DNA of 64,000 nt, taken from NCBI GenBank assembly GCA_025677835.1, contig JAIXMR010000042.1, forward strand, positions 1 through 64,000. The letters run 5' to 3'. This document shows, piece after piece, positions 12,067-23,774 of the stretch. The notes below the pieces were generated by a model. It was not told the DNA's origin. It did no database searches and saw nothing but the letters and a program-made list of their open reading frames with translations. Within the stretch, counting starts at the first letter, position 1, and each line of letters starts with the position of its first letter. The position numbers and the translations under genes were made by a program. The DNA comes from Sporodiniella umbellata (taxonomy: Eukaryota > Mucoromycota > Mucoromycetes > Mucorales > Rhizopodaceae).

Positions 12067-12852
12067 TACTACAACTCAAGACGATTATTCAGCAGGCTAT
12101 TGGTTTCAAGTTTGTATGGCTATAATCCCTAACAGAAACACCCTATAGTGTAAAAAGCTTGCAAAATAAGAATCAGTAGAAAAAAAGATATGGGGTTTGA
12201 TTTACCTACAGGGATGAGACCTAATGACAAAAGCGCGAACGGCGTATATTCATGCTTTGAAAAAAAAAAAAAAAAAAAAAAAAAAGTTGAACTGACAAAA
12301 GGAAGAAAGGTGATGCTTGGGTTAATTAGAATTTAGATAGGTCATTTGGGTACCTGTAAGATTTTCCCTGAATCTTTGGCGGCTTTTTATTGTTAAAAAA
12401 TTTCTATGGTAAGCCCCTGTCACCCCCAAATATCTTTAGAATTATTCGATACATCTTTTTTTTTTTTTTTTTTTTCTATCTGTGCTATTTCGTGCAAGTA
12501 GTATGTCGGCTCCCTGAATTGAACTAAAGGTCTTGCTCTAGTTCCGACCAGACCATAAAATCTAGAACACAAAGACAACTCCACCAAAAAAAAGTATCAA
12601 ATACCTCACCATGAATACTTTTTGAATAATAATAATAAAAAAGGGCTTAGGCTTCAAATCGACTAAAGGTATAAATAGAAAGTTACTAGAGTTTAATTGA
12701 CTTCAAAACAACTCTATGGAACAAAGGATCATTACAAAAGGGTCCAGTTGGGTCTTTTCAAACTACATCTGTGTTCTAAACGACGGAGTATAAACATTGG
12801 CTTTTCCCTATTCCCTTTTCTTTTTTGTCTTAATCATTATTCATTCTGTCTG
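10129..12852. other. Long divergent intergenic region, homopolymer-rich
   Basis: About 2.7 kb between the divergent homeodomain gene and GLO3. It contains very long A and T runs (for example 10378-10408, 11276-11294, 12260-12285, 12457-12475), (TA)n near 11105-11119 and (ATGT)n at 11595-11616. Open frames at 11488-12079 are low-complexity or out of context. It probably carries the promoters and leaders of both genes; no specific site could be assigned. Confidence 0.6.
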
Positions 12853-14257
12853 ATGAGTTTATCAAAAAATGAAGCCGACAAAGAATTCAAAGCTTTACTT
12901 CAAGAAAAAGGCAACAAAGTAAAAGCAGAATTAAAGCCAAAAAAAAAGAGAGAGAGAGAGAGAAAGAAATCCCTAAATTATTTATGTGAGTGTAGGGTTG
13001 TTTTGATTGTTTAACAAAAGGCCCTACTTGGACATGTCTTTCGTTTGGTATATTTATTTGTCAAGAGTGTGCCGGGGTTCATCGTAATCTGGGAGTTCAC
13101 ATCAGTTTTGTCAAGTAACGAGTTTAAATTTTTATCTCCTGGGCACTCTACTTATAAAAAAAAAAAGATCCACGATTTTAGATAGCTGGACATTGACTCA
13201 ACTAAGTATTATGAAAGCAGGAGGTAACCAGAAAGCGAGAGAAGGATTTGGAGAAGTTGTGATGAACATTGAGGATCTCAAGTCAAAATATACGAGTAAA
13301 TCAGCCTTATCTTACCGAGACAAATTACAACGCTGGGCTAAAGAGCAAGTCAAGGAAGCTTCTTTAGTTGATTTGACATATGAACCGAATACAACGAGTA
13401 AGCTTTCAGCGGCTTGGGATCCTTTTACGTCTATTCATCATACCCACTCTAGCGATAATACAACTTTGGACCCGTTTCAACGCAAGAGAGATACAGCTCC
13501 AGGCCAAAGTATGGTTTTGGTAGATACGTCGAGTGCAAGCCAGCCGAGTTCACCAACACAACAAACGACTTTGTTGGATTTGGCCAGCTCTCAAGACAAC
13601 AGGCCAAGAAGGGCCCTTATTGAATTTGATACGCTTGAGACCGATGCGATGCATACAATGCAACGACCGTCGACTGAGGGAGGACCTGTTGAGGCTTCAT
13701 CAAGTTCAAAGCAAGCGTTGGCTATCTTTTCCGATCCAGAAGAGAAAAAGACAACGGCGGACGAGGCCTTTTTTGACGCATTGACAGAGAAAAAGCGAAC
13801 GTTCAAACCCAAAGTGCGTGCTGGCCATGGATCTAAGCTTGGTGTACGTAAAGTTCAAAACACGGTGTTTCAACAGCAGGCACAGCAAGCATTAGAGGAT
13901 CAAAGGCGACCGGCTGAGAAAGAAAGCAGACGATCCGAGGGTCTGAGCTATGAACCGGTAGCGTCTTTATCAGCGACAGCAAGCGAGAAGGCTAAAGAAG
14001 AAGATACGTTTGCCCGTGATCGATTTGGAAACGCCCCATCTATTTCTTCTGATCAATACTTTGGAAGAAACGAGGTTTTCCAAGAGAATCCAGCACGACT
14101 GGCTCGATACCAAGGCTCCCAAAGGATCTCTTCCGATCCGTACTCTGGTCACCGGCCCTCGTCTTCCAGACAGCTTTCCAAAAAAATTCTCAACGTAGCC
14201 TCAAAAGGAGCCAATAAACTCCAAAACATGTTGGCAGAGATGGAAACGAGAAAGTGA
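12853..14257 (+). CDS. GLO3: ADP-ribosylation factor GTPase-activating protein, Glo3/ARFGAP2-3 class
   Basis: Three exons (12853-12918, 12996-13114, 13168-14257) give 424 residues. The ArfGAP zinc finger is split by both introns: CFDC...CQEC, then the Arg finger in [14 protein letters not shown] and [12 protein letters not shown]...GGN. Exon 3 begins after an AAAAAAG acceptor at 13167; only this choice restores the conserved ST-x-LDSW block. [14 protein letters not shown] follows the domain. The C-terminal half has LGVRKVQ and two repeats, [10 protein letters not shown] and [10 protein letters not shown], the signature of the Glo3/ARFGAP2/3 class. This class stimulates GTP hydrolysis by Arf1 on COPI coats in Golgi-to-ER transport. 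Intron 1 holds an (AG)n run. Gcs1-type ArfGAPs lack the ISSxxYFGR motif, so that alternative is unlikely. Confidence 0.92.
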
Positions 14258-14742
14258 TCATGTCAAGATAAAAAAAAAAAAAAAAAAAAAAAAAAATCAA
14301 CTTGCGCTGCGTCAAGGCAAAGATAGTTTTGCGTCAAGAGATTAGACTAGAGTAATAAACTTGTTTTATGATGTTGACATCTCAACAAGAGTATGTCACA
14401 GCTGCACTCTTACTGACATTGATACTTTTTTTTGAGGGGGGGGGGGGGGAAATCCATCAGTTTTTATCATGCTATCAAGAAACATGGATGGGTAAAGTAC
14501 TCATGTTCAAAAGGCTTAAACCCCCCCCTTTTTTTTTTTTTTGGTATTAAATAGTTTACTGAAATTATAGATATATGTATATATGTATATATGTATATAT
14601 GTATATATATATATATATAGATATATATTCTTTTCTTTAAAAAATAAAATAAAAGTGGGCGATTGTGTGTATCTATCATTTCTTTCTCATGTTGATGTCG
14701 CAGGTGTGGTGTGATTGATGGAGAGTGCTGTGTATAAAAGTT
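14258..14742. other. Convergent intergenic region
   Basis: Lies between the 3' ends of GLO3 and the septin gene. It has a long A tract just past the GLO3 stop (14269-14296), a run of 14 G at 14436-14449, a C8T14 tract at 14521-14542 and the ATATATGT repeat. No gene supported. Confidence 0.6.
14570..14629. repeat. ATATATGT tandem repeat merging into (TA)n
   Basis: Four 8-bp ATATATGT units followed by about 18 bp of alternating TA. Simple AT repeat in the convergent spacer between GLO3 and the septin gene. Confidence 0.85.
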
Positions 14743-16335
14743 TTACTTGTTGAAAGGAAATCCCTTCTTTTTCACGGTTTTTTCTGGGGTCATTGGTCTT
14801 CCTGATTCCAAACGACGTTTCTTTTCTTCCAAGTCAGCGCGTTGTTTTTCGAGTGCCTCTTTCATTTCTTTATGACGAGCATACAACTAGAGATAGTTTT
14901 CAGTCAATGCTTGTGATGATGATTTCTGAGTGGTTTACCTCCTCCTCCGATTGCTTTAATTTCGCTTCCTTTTCTTGCACCTTGGCTTGGAAGACCGATC
15001 GCATTTCAGTTTCCATCTTGGCCAGTTTTTGTTCATGAGCCAAGCGTTCTTCTTCCATCTTTTGAACGGGACTAATCAAAAGGGTTGATAAAGAGGAAAC
15101 ATAGGAAAAACTTACTTGACTTCCTTAAAGACAGTGGGGTCTTGTTGGATCCCCATCGCCTGTAACTTCTCAGTACGGTAATTCTCGTAAAGGACATCGT
15201 TTGTGAATTCCTTGAGTTCTTCCATGTGTGTTCTATAGGAACGATAGGGTTGAGCAAAGAAAGAAAAACTGTTTGGGAGATGACTTACCGAATCAACATT
15301 TGACGAAGTTTGACAAAGTCACAGTGTTCTTCGTTGTCGACTTCGATGATACCCCAAGGGTACTTGCGTCCACGAACGCGACGGCCTTCTTCCGTATCGA
15401 ATTCTTTATCTGAGCCGACGACGGCAAAGGGAATTTTGGAGATGATTTCTTTGTTTTCAGCGATCGTTTCATGATCGTCATATTCATAAACAGGTGCTTG
15501 ATAGATTTGGATGTTATGATAAGCAATGTCAGCCAAGATACGTTCCTTGAATGCAACGACTTCCTCTTCTGTCAAAGTATCGGCTTTGGCGATGACTGGA
15601 ATCAGGTTAACACGGGTATGCAGGCGACGCATAAATTCAATGTCCAGAGGTTTCAAACTAAAGAGGGGGATGTGTTTAGAATGCCAACACTAACCAAAAG
15701 AGACTTACGCATGACCGGTGGGTGCAATAAAGTAGATGCAGGCATGAATACGGTTATCAGTCATACGACGGCGGTTCACACGATTTTCTTGTTCAAGATA
15801 AGCATCAAAACGAGCTTCAATATTGTCTAAAATGGGTTTCCAACTACGCAAAAATGAGTTTTTACTCTTTTTGGGAATTTAGCACCTTTCTTCATTATTC
15901 ACAAAATCACCAAAGCCCGGGGAGTCAACCACGGTCAAGCTCAACTTGACACCGTTTTCTTCAATATCAGATGTGATGGACTTGATTTCTACAGTTTGAT
16001 TGTTTTCATGGCTAAGTTCAACCGTTTCTCTGGGTGGGTAGAGTTGGTTATTGAAAAGCGTGTTGACCAAAGTGGATTTACCAAGACCTGATTCACCTAA
16101 ATAATTGTCCACATCCCCCCTTTTTTATCAGTTTCCTTAGCACTCTTCTCTCCCCCCCCCCTTTTTTTTTTTTTTCCTCCTGTCCTTTCCCCCTATTTGT
16201 GATAGACTCCTTACCTACTACCATACAGGTGAACTGGAAACCTTTCTTTACAGACTTGCGATGGACCTGATTAGGAAGATTGGCAAAACCAACGTAACCT
16301 TGCAACTTTTTACGTAAAACAGTCATCTGTTGCAT
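14743..16335 (-). CDS. Septin, CDC3/SEPT7 class
   Basis: Seven coding exons (16335-16215, 16096-15886, 15843-15709, 15657-15289, 15232-15116, 15071-14939, 14886-14743) give 409 residues. Order: short N-terminus, [20 protein letters not shown] (septin polybasic region), P-loop GESGLGKST split by intron 1, switch DSPGFGD, AKAD (G4), the septin unique element ([21 protein letters not shown]), then a charged C-terminal coiled coil (about 325-395). The motif set and coiled coil resemble SEPT7/Cdc3/AspB rather than Cdc10, which lacks the coiled coil. Septins form hetero-oligomeric filaments at the cortex, hyphal base and septa. The first usable ATG (16335) sits just upstream of a possible CAG acceptor. 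An upstream frame starting at 16482 could not be spliced in frame, so transcription probably starts further upstream with a 5' untranslated intron. Confidence 0.93.
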
Positions 16336-16487
16336 CCAATAAAAAAAAAAAAAAGGTCAATTTAGAATGTGTGAAAACAATCTTCTCTTACACCAGAGGG
16401 AGTATTGTTTTGGTCTAATAAAAGTAGTGAGTGAATCAATCATGATGATTAACTCTTTTTTTGAAGGTGATTTACCAGACATAATCA

Positions 16488-16521
<34 letters not shown>

Positions 16522-16756
16522 CTTGTGTTTGAAAGAAAAGAAAAGAAGCAAAAGGAAAAGGAAAAGTTTAAAAACAAAATTGAGAACAAAAAAAGAGAGG
16601 GGCGGGGAGAAAAAAAGGAGGTGCATTTAAAGAGTCTAGAAAGCTATATTTTTTTTTATTTTTTTTTATTTTTTTATTTTTTTATTTTTTATTTTTTCAA
16701 AAGAGAGAATCGAAAGCCAAGTGATTAAAGACATTGGGTTTAACACCACAAGCATG

Positions 16757-16787
<31 letters not shown>

Positions 16788-17022
16788 TTCAATTCCAGGC
16801 AGAAAAGAGACGGTTTTATTTCCATGACTGAACCCAAGGACGAACGTTGGCTTAACCAACTATGTTTCTTTCACTGTTCGGGTCCCACTGAGAGGATCGT
16901 CTTCCAGATCAAGGCTTACACATTCAAAGCCAGATTTGACAAAAAAAAAAAAAAATGTTGTCACTCTGGACGATCAAAAAAAAGAGAACCGCTCCAAGTT
17001 CAGTGTGTCATTTCAGGCGCAG

Positions 17023-17056
<34 letters not shown>

Positions 17057-17484
17057 TAGAGAGTCGCTTCAGATGACTTGTTTTCAAGCTGACCTACAAA
17101 GTACGCCGAATGCACTGAAGGAGCTGTCTGTAAGGGCGTTGGGATACTCCTTTGTACTTGTCAGGAGATAGTCTGGCTACTCCCCAGACCCGTCACACAA
17201 AAAGTAATTGACTGTGTTGTTGATTAAAGGCACACAAAGAACAATAACAAAAAAAAAAGTAGATCTTGATGGCTATTATTGGAAATAGACGCGTAGTTTG
17301 CTCTCGTTTCTGTAAGGTTTTTTTTTTTTTTTTTTTTTTTTTTGTTAAAAGTGAGATTTTATTCAAGAAACCGTTGGCCAAGAAGAGTCTGTTTATTATT
17401 ATTTTTTTTTTTTTTTTATGAATGCTATTAACTATTATTATCTAGAAGAGGGGGGGGATGAAAAAAGGCTTTGGGAGGGGGATT

Positions 17485-17530
<46 letters not shown>
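16336..17530. other. Non-coding, low-complexity stretch
   Basis: Upstream side of the septin gene and 3' side of the minus-strand gene ending at 17531. It contains poly(T) at 16492-16520, T-rich TTTTTA repeats at 16650-16695, (TC)n at 16760-16788, T-rich runs near 17025-17050 and 17319-17343, and a run of 46 T at 17487-17532. A frame at 16734-17171 is composed largely of these simple tracts and is not supported. Confidence 0.6.
16760..16788. repeat. (TC)n microsatellite
   Basis: About 14 TC units, part of a polypyrimidine-rich stretch upstream of the septin gene. Similar (TC)n runs occur at 18814-18829 and 21514-21541. Confidence 0.9.
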
Positions 17531-17535
<5 letters not shown>

Positions 17536-18491
17536 GATTGGTCAAGAAAGGGATACTGAAGGGATCCAACCTTTTCTTTAACACCTTGGTTTCCTTTTCG
17601 TATTTTTTCCGTTTGACCCAAAAGTTACTGATGAGAACATGGGCACCCCAGTATTCGAGGCATATTTTGAGTGGCAAGAGGTGTTCGGTAGCGCTTTCGA
17701 GGATTCGATAGGTTTCTAGTTTGACTGTGGGGTCAATGTAGCTCCATCTTGTTTCAGGGTCAATTTGATGCGTTTCTTTGACATGAGAGACGACAGCCTT
17801 TGTGAGCAGGATGGCTTCCTTGACCATCGCTTTATAGTCCAGCTGACGATTGTCTTGTTGCGGGCCAAGCACCTTCTCGATCAAGTCCACATACAGATTC
17901 GAGGTGAACTGAAGACTGTGTTCTTTACCACCCAAGGTCTCAGCCACTTCTTTCGCAGACGGCCTGGGCAACGTTCGATCCATCTGACTGAACCTACGAA
18001 AAGGCCCTTGAAGTGGAGCAAATTTGGGGGGTATAAGTACATCATCCATCGATGGAAGCGGTGGGGGAGGAGGGAGTGGGTGAGACCGATGGCTTTGTAA
18101 CAAATCCTTGACATCCAGCAAGGTACCTTTTAACCCCGTCACTTGACCGATGAGCTCATCCACCGTCTGCTTCATCCTCTTCATCTCGTTCGTAGTCAAC
18201 TCCATCTGTGCTTTCAATTCTTGTAAGCCCAGCCCCTTTAAAACCAATTCTATTTTAGTCTATCAGGGTCTTAAAACCCACGTTTTTCTATCTATTTTTT
18301 TTTTTTTTTTTTTTTTCTATGTTTACTTCTCGATTGTCAGACGATTCAAATTCAGCTCTATTGTTCTCTACTATTTTTTTTCTCTTTTTTAGGTCTGTGT
18401 TCCGTTCTGGACTGGCGCTGTGCTCCTCCAGTTCATCTTCTTCATCCTGTTCGTTCATTGAGCCGGCTAACGGTCTCTTTCTCTTTGGCAT
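17531..18491 (-). CDS. Hypothetical, probably nuclear coiled-coil protein
   Basis: Two exons, 18491-18327 and 18259-17531, phase-0 junction, 67-nt intron with an A tract; 297 residues. The N-terminus MPKRKRPLAG and a later KKRKK look like nuclear localisation signals. An acidic/Ser-rich stretch (DEEDELEEHSASPE) follows. Residues about 60-105 form a heptad-like coiled coil (LQELKAQMELTTNEMKRMKQ), then a Pro-rich segment (PLPPPPPLPS). The C-terminal 160 residues are globular-looking, with a conserved-seeming Trp/aromatic core (RWSYIDP, EYWGAHVLISNFWVKRKKYEKE). I do not recognise the family. The stop codon TAA is followed directly by a 46-A tract in the sense strand. The intron argues against a processed retrocopy. 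Confidence 0.6.
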
Positions 18492-19309
18492 TTCTTTTGC
18501 GATAATGATAGTAAGCGTGGCTGGGGTAAGAAAAAAAAAAAAAAAAAAAAAAAGCAATCCCAAAAACAAAAAAAAACAAAAAAAAAAACAAAAGAGAAAA
18601 GAAAAGAAGAAAAAAATCTTCAATGCGTAATCAAACCTTTCTGATGGTTTTTTTTTAATCGAGAATAAAAAAGTTTTTTTTAAATATCAGCTTGATAGCA
18701 ACCAGATTTCGACTGATACCTGTCCATACAAATACTTGATTTTGTTAGACAAAAAAAAAAAAAATATTTTTACATGTACAGTCTGGGTCCTTTTGCATGA
18801 TCCAATCTTTGCTTTCTCTCTCTCTCTCTTTTTTTTTTTTTTTTGTCATTGGGCACGTGTGTTCGCTTATGTTCGGTTCTTGCAAGTGTTTTGAATCAGT
18901 CAATAAAAGACCTACATTTTATTACGAGACGCGCTTGTCGATGGCATAATTTTTTCTTACGCCATGTTTTCTGACATAATTAAGCCACTTAGCCGACAGT
19001 TGCTTCGTGAGCTTGAATTCCCTCTTAAAAAAAAAACAAAGACGGTTCCAGTTTTTCAAATACTGAATGAAAAAAACCGTGCAAAAACAAAAATAGATGT
19101 TGACTCATGCTTGGTGTTGGCATCCGACAGACACATGTCTGCCAAGTGCTAGATTCCCCTCTCACTAGAGTCTTCTCCATTGCCCCGTTTTCTTTTCAAT
19201 CGTTGGCTAGTCTTAACAGGCATCGGAGAAAAAAATAAAAGGTAAGAGCTGGTCAAGGCGGTTTCATCTCCAAGGTATCATTTTATGCATTATGCGTGGC
19301 TAATTGAAA

Positions 19310-19349
<40 letters not shown>

Positions 19350-19700
19350 CCCTCTTTAGCCTGGCCATAGAGACAGAAAATAATTCAACTGAACAAAAGT
19401 TAAACATTTCAAATACAACTTGGCTATTTTCGTCACTTTGAACATCCTTCTTCTTATGAAACATACTAGACATGTCAAAAGAAGCTCCCTTTTCTTTTAC
19501 GTCTCCATGACGCTTTTGATCTTATTTCAATTGCACTCAAGGGAATGGTTATGTGTTATGCTTGTTTATGCAGAAATAAAAACCCTTCCCTTTTCAGAAA
19601 ATATATATAAGAAAAACACGTTGTCTGTTTTTTTTTTTTTTTTTTTTTTTTTTTTGGATTAATTTAATCACTCGCATTTTAAAAACAAGAAACTTTAAAC
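18492..19700. other. Intergenic region upstream of the CsbD-like gene
   Basis: No gene supported. It holds A tracts at 18531-18553, (TC)n plus poly(T) at 18814-18844, a run of about 33 T at 19317-19349, a TATA-like tatatataag at 19602-19611 and 28 T at 19628-19655, the last two in the presumed promoter/leader of the gene at 19701. Confidence 0.6.
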
Positions 19701-19994
19701 ATGAACCCCTCTAAAACTGATGGTAAGACGGATCAAGCTATTGGCTCTGCAAAGCAAGCTGTAGGCAACGTGTTTGGTAATGAAGAGCTAGAAGCCAAAG
19801 GCAATGCTCAACACAGCTCTGGCAAAATAGAAGAAACAGCTGCAAATGTACAAGGTTATGTACAAGGCCTCACAGACCAGGTGTCTGGTGCTATTAAGGG
19901 CGCCTATAACTCTTTGACTGGTCATTCGGGTCATGAAGCTGCTAATAAGGCTGAGGAAAAAGCGGGTGAAGCTCAAAAGAAATGGAATTCCTAA
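19701..19994 (+). CDS. CsbD-like stress-response protein
   Basis: Single-exon gene of 97 residues, very hydrophilic, without cysteine or tryptophan-rich core. The CsbD-like pattern is clear: DGKTDQAIGSAKQAVGNVFGNEELEAKGNAQHSSGKIEETA, that is G-K-x-x-x-x-x-G-x-A-K-x-x-x-G and E-x-x-G-x-A-x-x-x-x-G-x-x. A second, weaker amphipathic repeat (SGAIKGAYNSLTG ... KAEEKAGEAQKK) follows. CsbD was named as a sigma-B-controlled stress protein in Bacillus; fungal members are small, abundant and stress- or stationary-phase-associated with unknown biochemistry. A TATA-like box lies about 100 bp upstream and a 28-T tract between it and the ATG. The stop is followed at once by AATAAA (19992-19997). Confidence 0.88.
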   Translation: MNPSKTDGKTDQAIGSAKQAVGNVFGNEELEAKGNAQHSSGKIEETAANVQGYVQGLTDQVSGAIKGAYNSLTGHSGHEAANKAEEKAGEAQKKWNS

Positions 19995-21515
19995 TAAAAC
20001 CCCTCTAAAAAAAAAAAAAGCTCTTTGTATTATAGCTTAATAAAGCATGTATCATTTTATCTTTTTTACATGATCTGAGTTGTAAAACAAAAAATTCTTT
20101 TGTTCTTTGCTTTGTCTTTTGACTGACAAGTCCATGTGAAACTCTGTACTCGGGTGGAGTAAGTTTTAAGGTTCTTAAAAACGTCATTGGGTGTTTACCG
20201 ATCATTAGTGTTCAAAGGGTTTTCTTTATTTTTTTTTTTTTTTTCTTTTTTGAAAACCCCTCAGAAAAACAATTCTGGAAAGTACAACTTTTGAATAACA
20301 ACTTTCTTAAAAAAAAAAAAAAAAACGCCTGGTTAGTAATATAGGGGATAACAAAAGCTTGAAGAATATTTAGACAAAGTGCTTTGTCTATCCATCTATA
20401 TGTACATGCATTTACACAAGTATGTATATGCGTGCGTATGTAGATATACCTGCTTGGTTATTTTTATCTTTTACTGTTAGCCCTTTCTTCTTAACATACT
20501 ACTCGATATAGCTTTACACCAAACCATGTGTAAACAAATCACTGGTCTAAAAAAAAAAAAAGACACACATTGTTGCTTTGTCGATTGCCATCTGCTTATC
20601 AAATCACATTGAGTCTATCTTTATATATATAAAACCAAAACAAAAATAGGTGGTGCAGACCCTATCAACAAACTTTGTATATGCATTCCCAAGATAGGGA
20701 TCGAATAAATACAAAAAGCTTGATGTAATCTTTTAATTTAGAAGCTGCCTCAGGTTTTCGTTGAGCGCATATACATTTTACTATCTCTCTAAGGGACACG
20801 CTTGCCTATGAATAAGCCGTCATGGTATAGAAGTTATAAAACGGGAGCTACTAAAGGGTGCCAGAGCACATATTAGATGATTTTACTCCCCCCCCTTTTT
20901 TTTTTTTTGGTCTTAAACATGTTTGAAAAAAAAAAAAAAAAAAAAAATTGGATTAGGGTGAACATGATTTACGTCGGGTCATACGCTAAGCAGAGCCAAA
21001 GAAACAATACCCTTACTATAGCTTGATCAAATCCAAACTTGTCTTGGTTTTTACTTGGCAGCATTTACCATGTCGTTTCTCTTTTCATGTGTTCTTGGTT
21101 TATATCTAAAAAAAAAAAAAAAAATTATCAATTTAGTATTCAAAAACTATAACAGTGGGTCTTACATAATGATCCTGTATTCAAAAACAGGTTACTTTTA
21201 CTCCAGAGTGTTGTTTCAAAGATGCCTTGAGAATCTTACAAATCCTGAAAACTTACGATCGAATCCCCTCTTTTTTTACTTGGAAAGTCTACTATATATC
21301 AGGCTTGGATTTTTCGTTGGTTTATTTATATTTAAAATTATTATTTAAGCCTTCTCTCTGTCCTGTTCATTTATTACTAGAACATGCTTTGCTCACCATC
21401 ACCTAAAGATTATCTATCACAAATATAACCAATAAAAAACACCCCTAAACTGTACATTCATAAAAACAAACTACACAAATAAACCAATAAAAATGTTTAT
21501 TTATAAACCATAAAG

Positions 21516-21550
<35 letters not shown>

Positions 21551-22525
21551 TTTTTTAAAAAAAAAAAAACTTGGCTTGCAAATGAGTCGGCCCCTATAGT
21601 TTTATAAAGTAGGTCAAATTTGAAGTTGAATGCGATAAAACAAGAAAACCGCAAAGACATATAGACTAGGTTTAATTGTTACTATCACTTGATTTCCGCA
21701 ATATGTGCTGTTGTGCTACAATAGAATAATTCCTATATATAAGAGATAGTCTATGTAGTATGCTTGGCTAATAAATTCTTCATTTTTCTATGCGTATGTA
21801 AGCTTTGATAGTACAGAAATACTTGAACAGATATTCTTTTTTTTCTATAAAAGAACTCTAAAGTTCAAAAAAAAAAAAAAAAAAAAAGATTGACATTTTA
21901 GTGATCAATCTGTGTACTAACTTTACTTTAAATAGACGCGTTTTTATTCTCTTATGGTTTATACATAAACTTGTTCTAAAAAAACACCACCCAAAAAAAA
22001 AAAAAAAAAAAAAAAAACCTTAATTATAAGGAACATTAATTGGTTAATTAAAAATCCAGATTTTTGATCTGGTGAGCATACAAATGTAGTCATTTAATGA
22101 CGCGAGCTAGCTAATCAAATTCCCGCCAATCTTAATACCGTTGCGTGCTATATTCCACTTTTTAGTAAGCCAAAAAAAAAAAAAAAAAAAAAAAAAAAAG
22201 CAACAACCACTGTTTTATTCTGGAGGGTTACAAAGACAGGCTACCGAAAAAAAAAAAAAAAAGTTTACTTTCGTTATATTACTTGTTCCTGAAGAACATC
22301 TGGGTTGTAATCGGTAAATACAGCCAAAAAAAAAAAAAAAAAAAAAAAACTTTATGAGTTATTGAAATGGATAAAAGGAACTCTTTATTATATATGTGCA
22401 ATTATATATACATATTTTAAAGAAATATAAAGTACAGTGGATGTAAATATGTGTATGTATGTATGTGTGTTGCTTTGATTCAAAGACAATATATATTATG
22501 AAGTATTAGAATTTATACATATGTC
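19995..22525. other. Non-coding stretch, homopolymer-rich
   Basis: About 2.5 kb without a supportable gene. It contains many A or T runs of 15-28 nt (for example 20309-20325, 20925-20947, 21866-21888, 21993-22017, 22170-22199, 22325-22350), a C7T14 tract at 20888-20908, and a (TC)n-poly(T)-poly(A) composite at 21514-21569. Confidence 0.6.
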
Positions 22526-22822
22526 TTAGATAGTAGCTCTGTAATTAACCAAGACCGCAATACTGTGATAGCCTTGTCTTTTGTTTACTTTTGTATTCCG
22601 GATTACTTGTTGGTCAAATTCTGTGTCCTGTTCTTCTACCAGTTTTAAACCTTCTGCTTCTTTTATGTGGTCCAGAGAGACGTGGGAGCTTCTGTCATAT
22701 TCTAAACTACTGTGTGTATAATAAACGTCACTGTTGGATAGAAATCGAACACTCTTTGCTTTGTCTGGATTTTTGTTGAAACCAAAAGAATGTCTTTTGA
22801 TCCATCGTTTAAATGAGGCCAT
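22526..22822 (-). CDS. Small hypothetical protein with RVxF-like motif and YTHSSxEYDRSS block
   Basis: 98 residues from the ATG at 22822 (a longer frame without ATG extends to 22846). The N-terminus is basic (ASFKRWIKRHSFGF), followed by K-S-V-R-F near residue 28. This fits the RVxF docking consensus of protein phosphatase 1, though such short motifs arise by chance. Next comes DVYYTHSSLEYDRSS, a dense aromatic/Ser/Thr block that looks like a conserved core, then a charged tail. The family is not recognised with certainty. A regulator of PP1 or a cortical adaptor is a guess. Codon use and the complexity of the sequence make it look like a true gene despite its size. Confidence 0.5.
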   Translation of the reverse strand: MASFKRWIKRHSFGFNKNPDKAKSVRFLSNSDVYYTHSSLEYDRSSHVSLDHIKEAEGLKLVEEQDTEFDQQVIRNTKVNKRQGYHSIAVLVNYRATI

Positions 22823-23588
22823 TCTTTTTTGAAACTTTATTCCCAACTATAATAAAAGGAGTCAAAAGAGAGGCAAAATAAATTGGAAAGAAAAGAGAAG
22901 AAAATTATTATAGGTACGCCTGTGCATAAAACCTTTGCGCGCAGCTTTCCGATTTTTTTTTTTTCCCACTGAAGTGCATGAATTGACTGCAAAAATCACT
23001 CATTTTGCAACGGCTGGTGTCACAGCCCAAAAGTCACTCTTTTCTTTCCTTTCCAATTTGATAAAGACTGTCTTGTAAGAAGTCTTTGCTTTCATTTTGT
23101 TTAGAAAAAGTCTTGCAAAAATAGAGTACCTTAGTTCTAGGTTTGTAACGCCTGCTTATATATATCCGTATAATGTATTTTCTGTTTTGATGTATCTACA
23201 TATGCAGTGTAGTTGCTGAATCATTAATTGACAAATAGGCCCTTCCGTTTGAACGTGTAACACGTTGTACGACTTTCATGTCACATCGAGGCCTTTTTTT
23301 TTTTAACCTTTTACAGAGTAAAAAAGAAATTATCCGTCTTGTTTTGGAAATTTCAAGGTATTGTGTTTTTTTTTTTTTTTTTTTTTTTAGTAAACATTTG
23401 ACTGTCTTGTTATTTATTGGGCTCTTTGGATCACCTACCGCTGTCTATATAGATTACTAGGGATTGGAATCGCGTGTTGGAAAAATACTCAGAATGTGCT
23501 TGTAAAAATCAGACAGGCTAAATTTTATATACGAAAAAAACAAAAAAAAAAAAAATTAAAAGTACGCCTAGAAGAATGAACAAGTTTG

Positions 23589-23622
<34 letters not shown>

Positions 23623-23738
23623 GAATCTATTGCAGAGCAATCAGGCTTTGTATTTCAATTCTTTATCTTTGAAGAAACTGCTGTATCACAAAACAATAGC
23701 AAGAAGATTGTATCATGTTTTTACTCATATTTGTATGA

Positions 23739-23774
<36 letters not shown>

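Noticed and set aside
11488..12079. Frames on both strands between the homeodomain gene and GLO3
   Set aside because: They are built from (ATGT)n and poly(T)/poly(A) tracts (Cys/Phe/Lys-rich translations).
13182..13185. YAG acceptor (GATAG) for GLO3 exon 3
   Set aside because: It keeps the frame but deletes the conserved ST-x-LDS residues of the ArfGAP domain; the AAAAAAG acceptor at 13167 restores them.
16357..16482. Upstream coding exon of the septin starting at 16482
   Set aside because: No donor in this frame joins the next exon in phase; the only good donor (GTGTAAG) gives an immediate stop. It may be an untranslated exon.
16734..17171. 145-codon open frame on the plus strand
   Set aside because: It spans (TC)n, poly(A) and poly(T) tracts and shows no domain; the start lies in low-complexity sequence.
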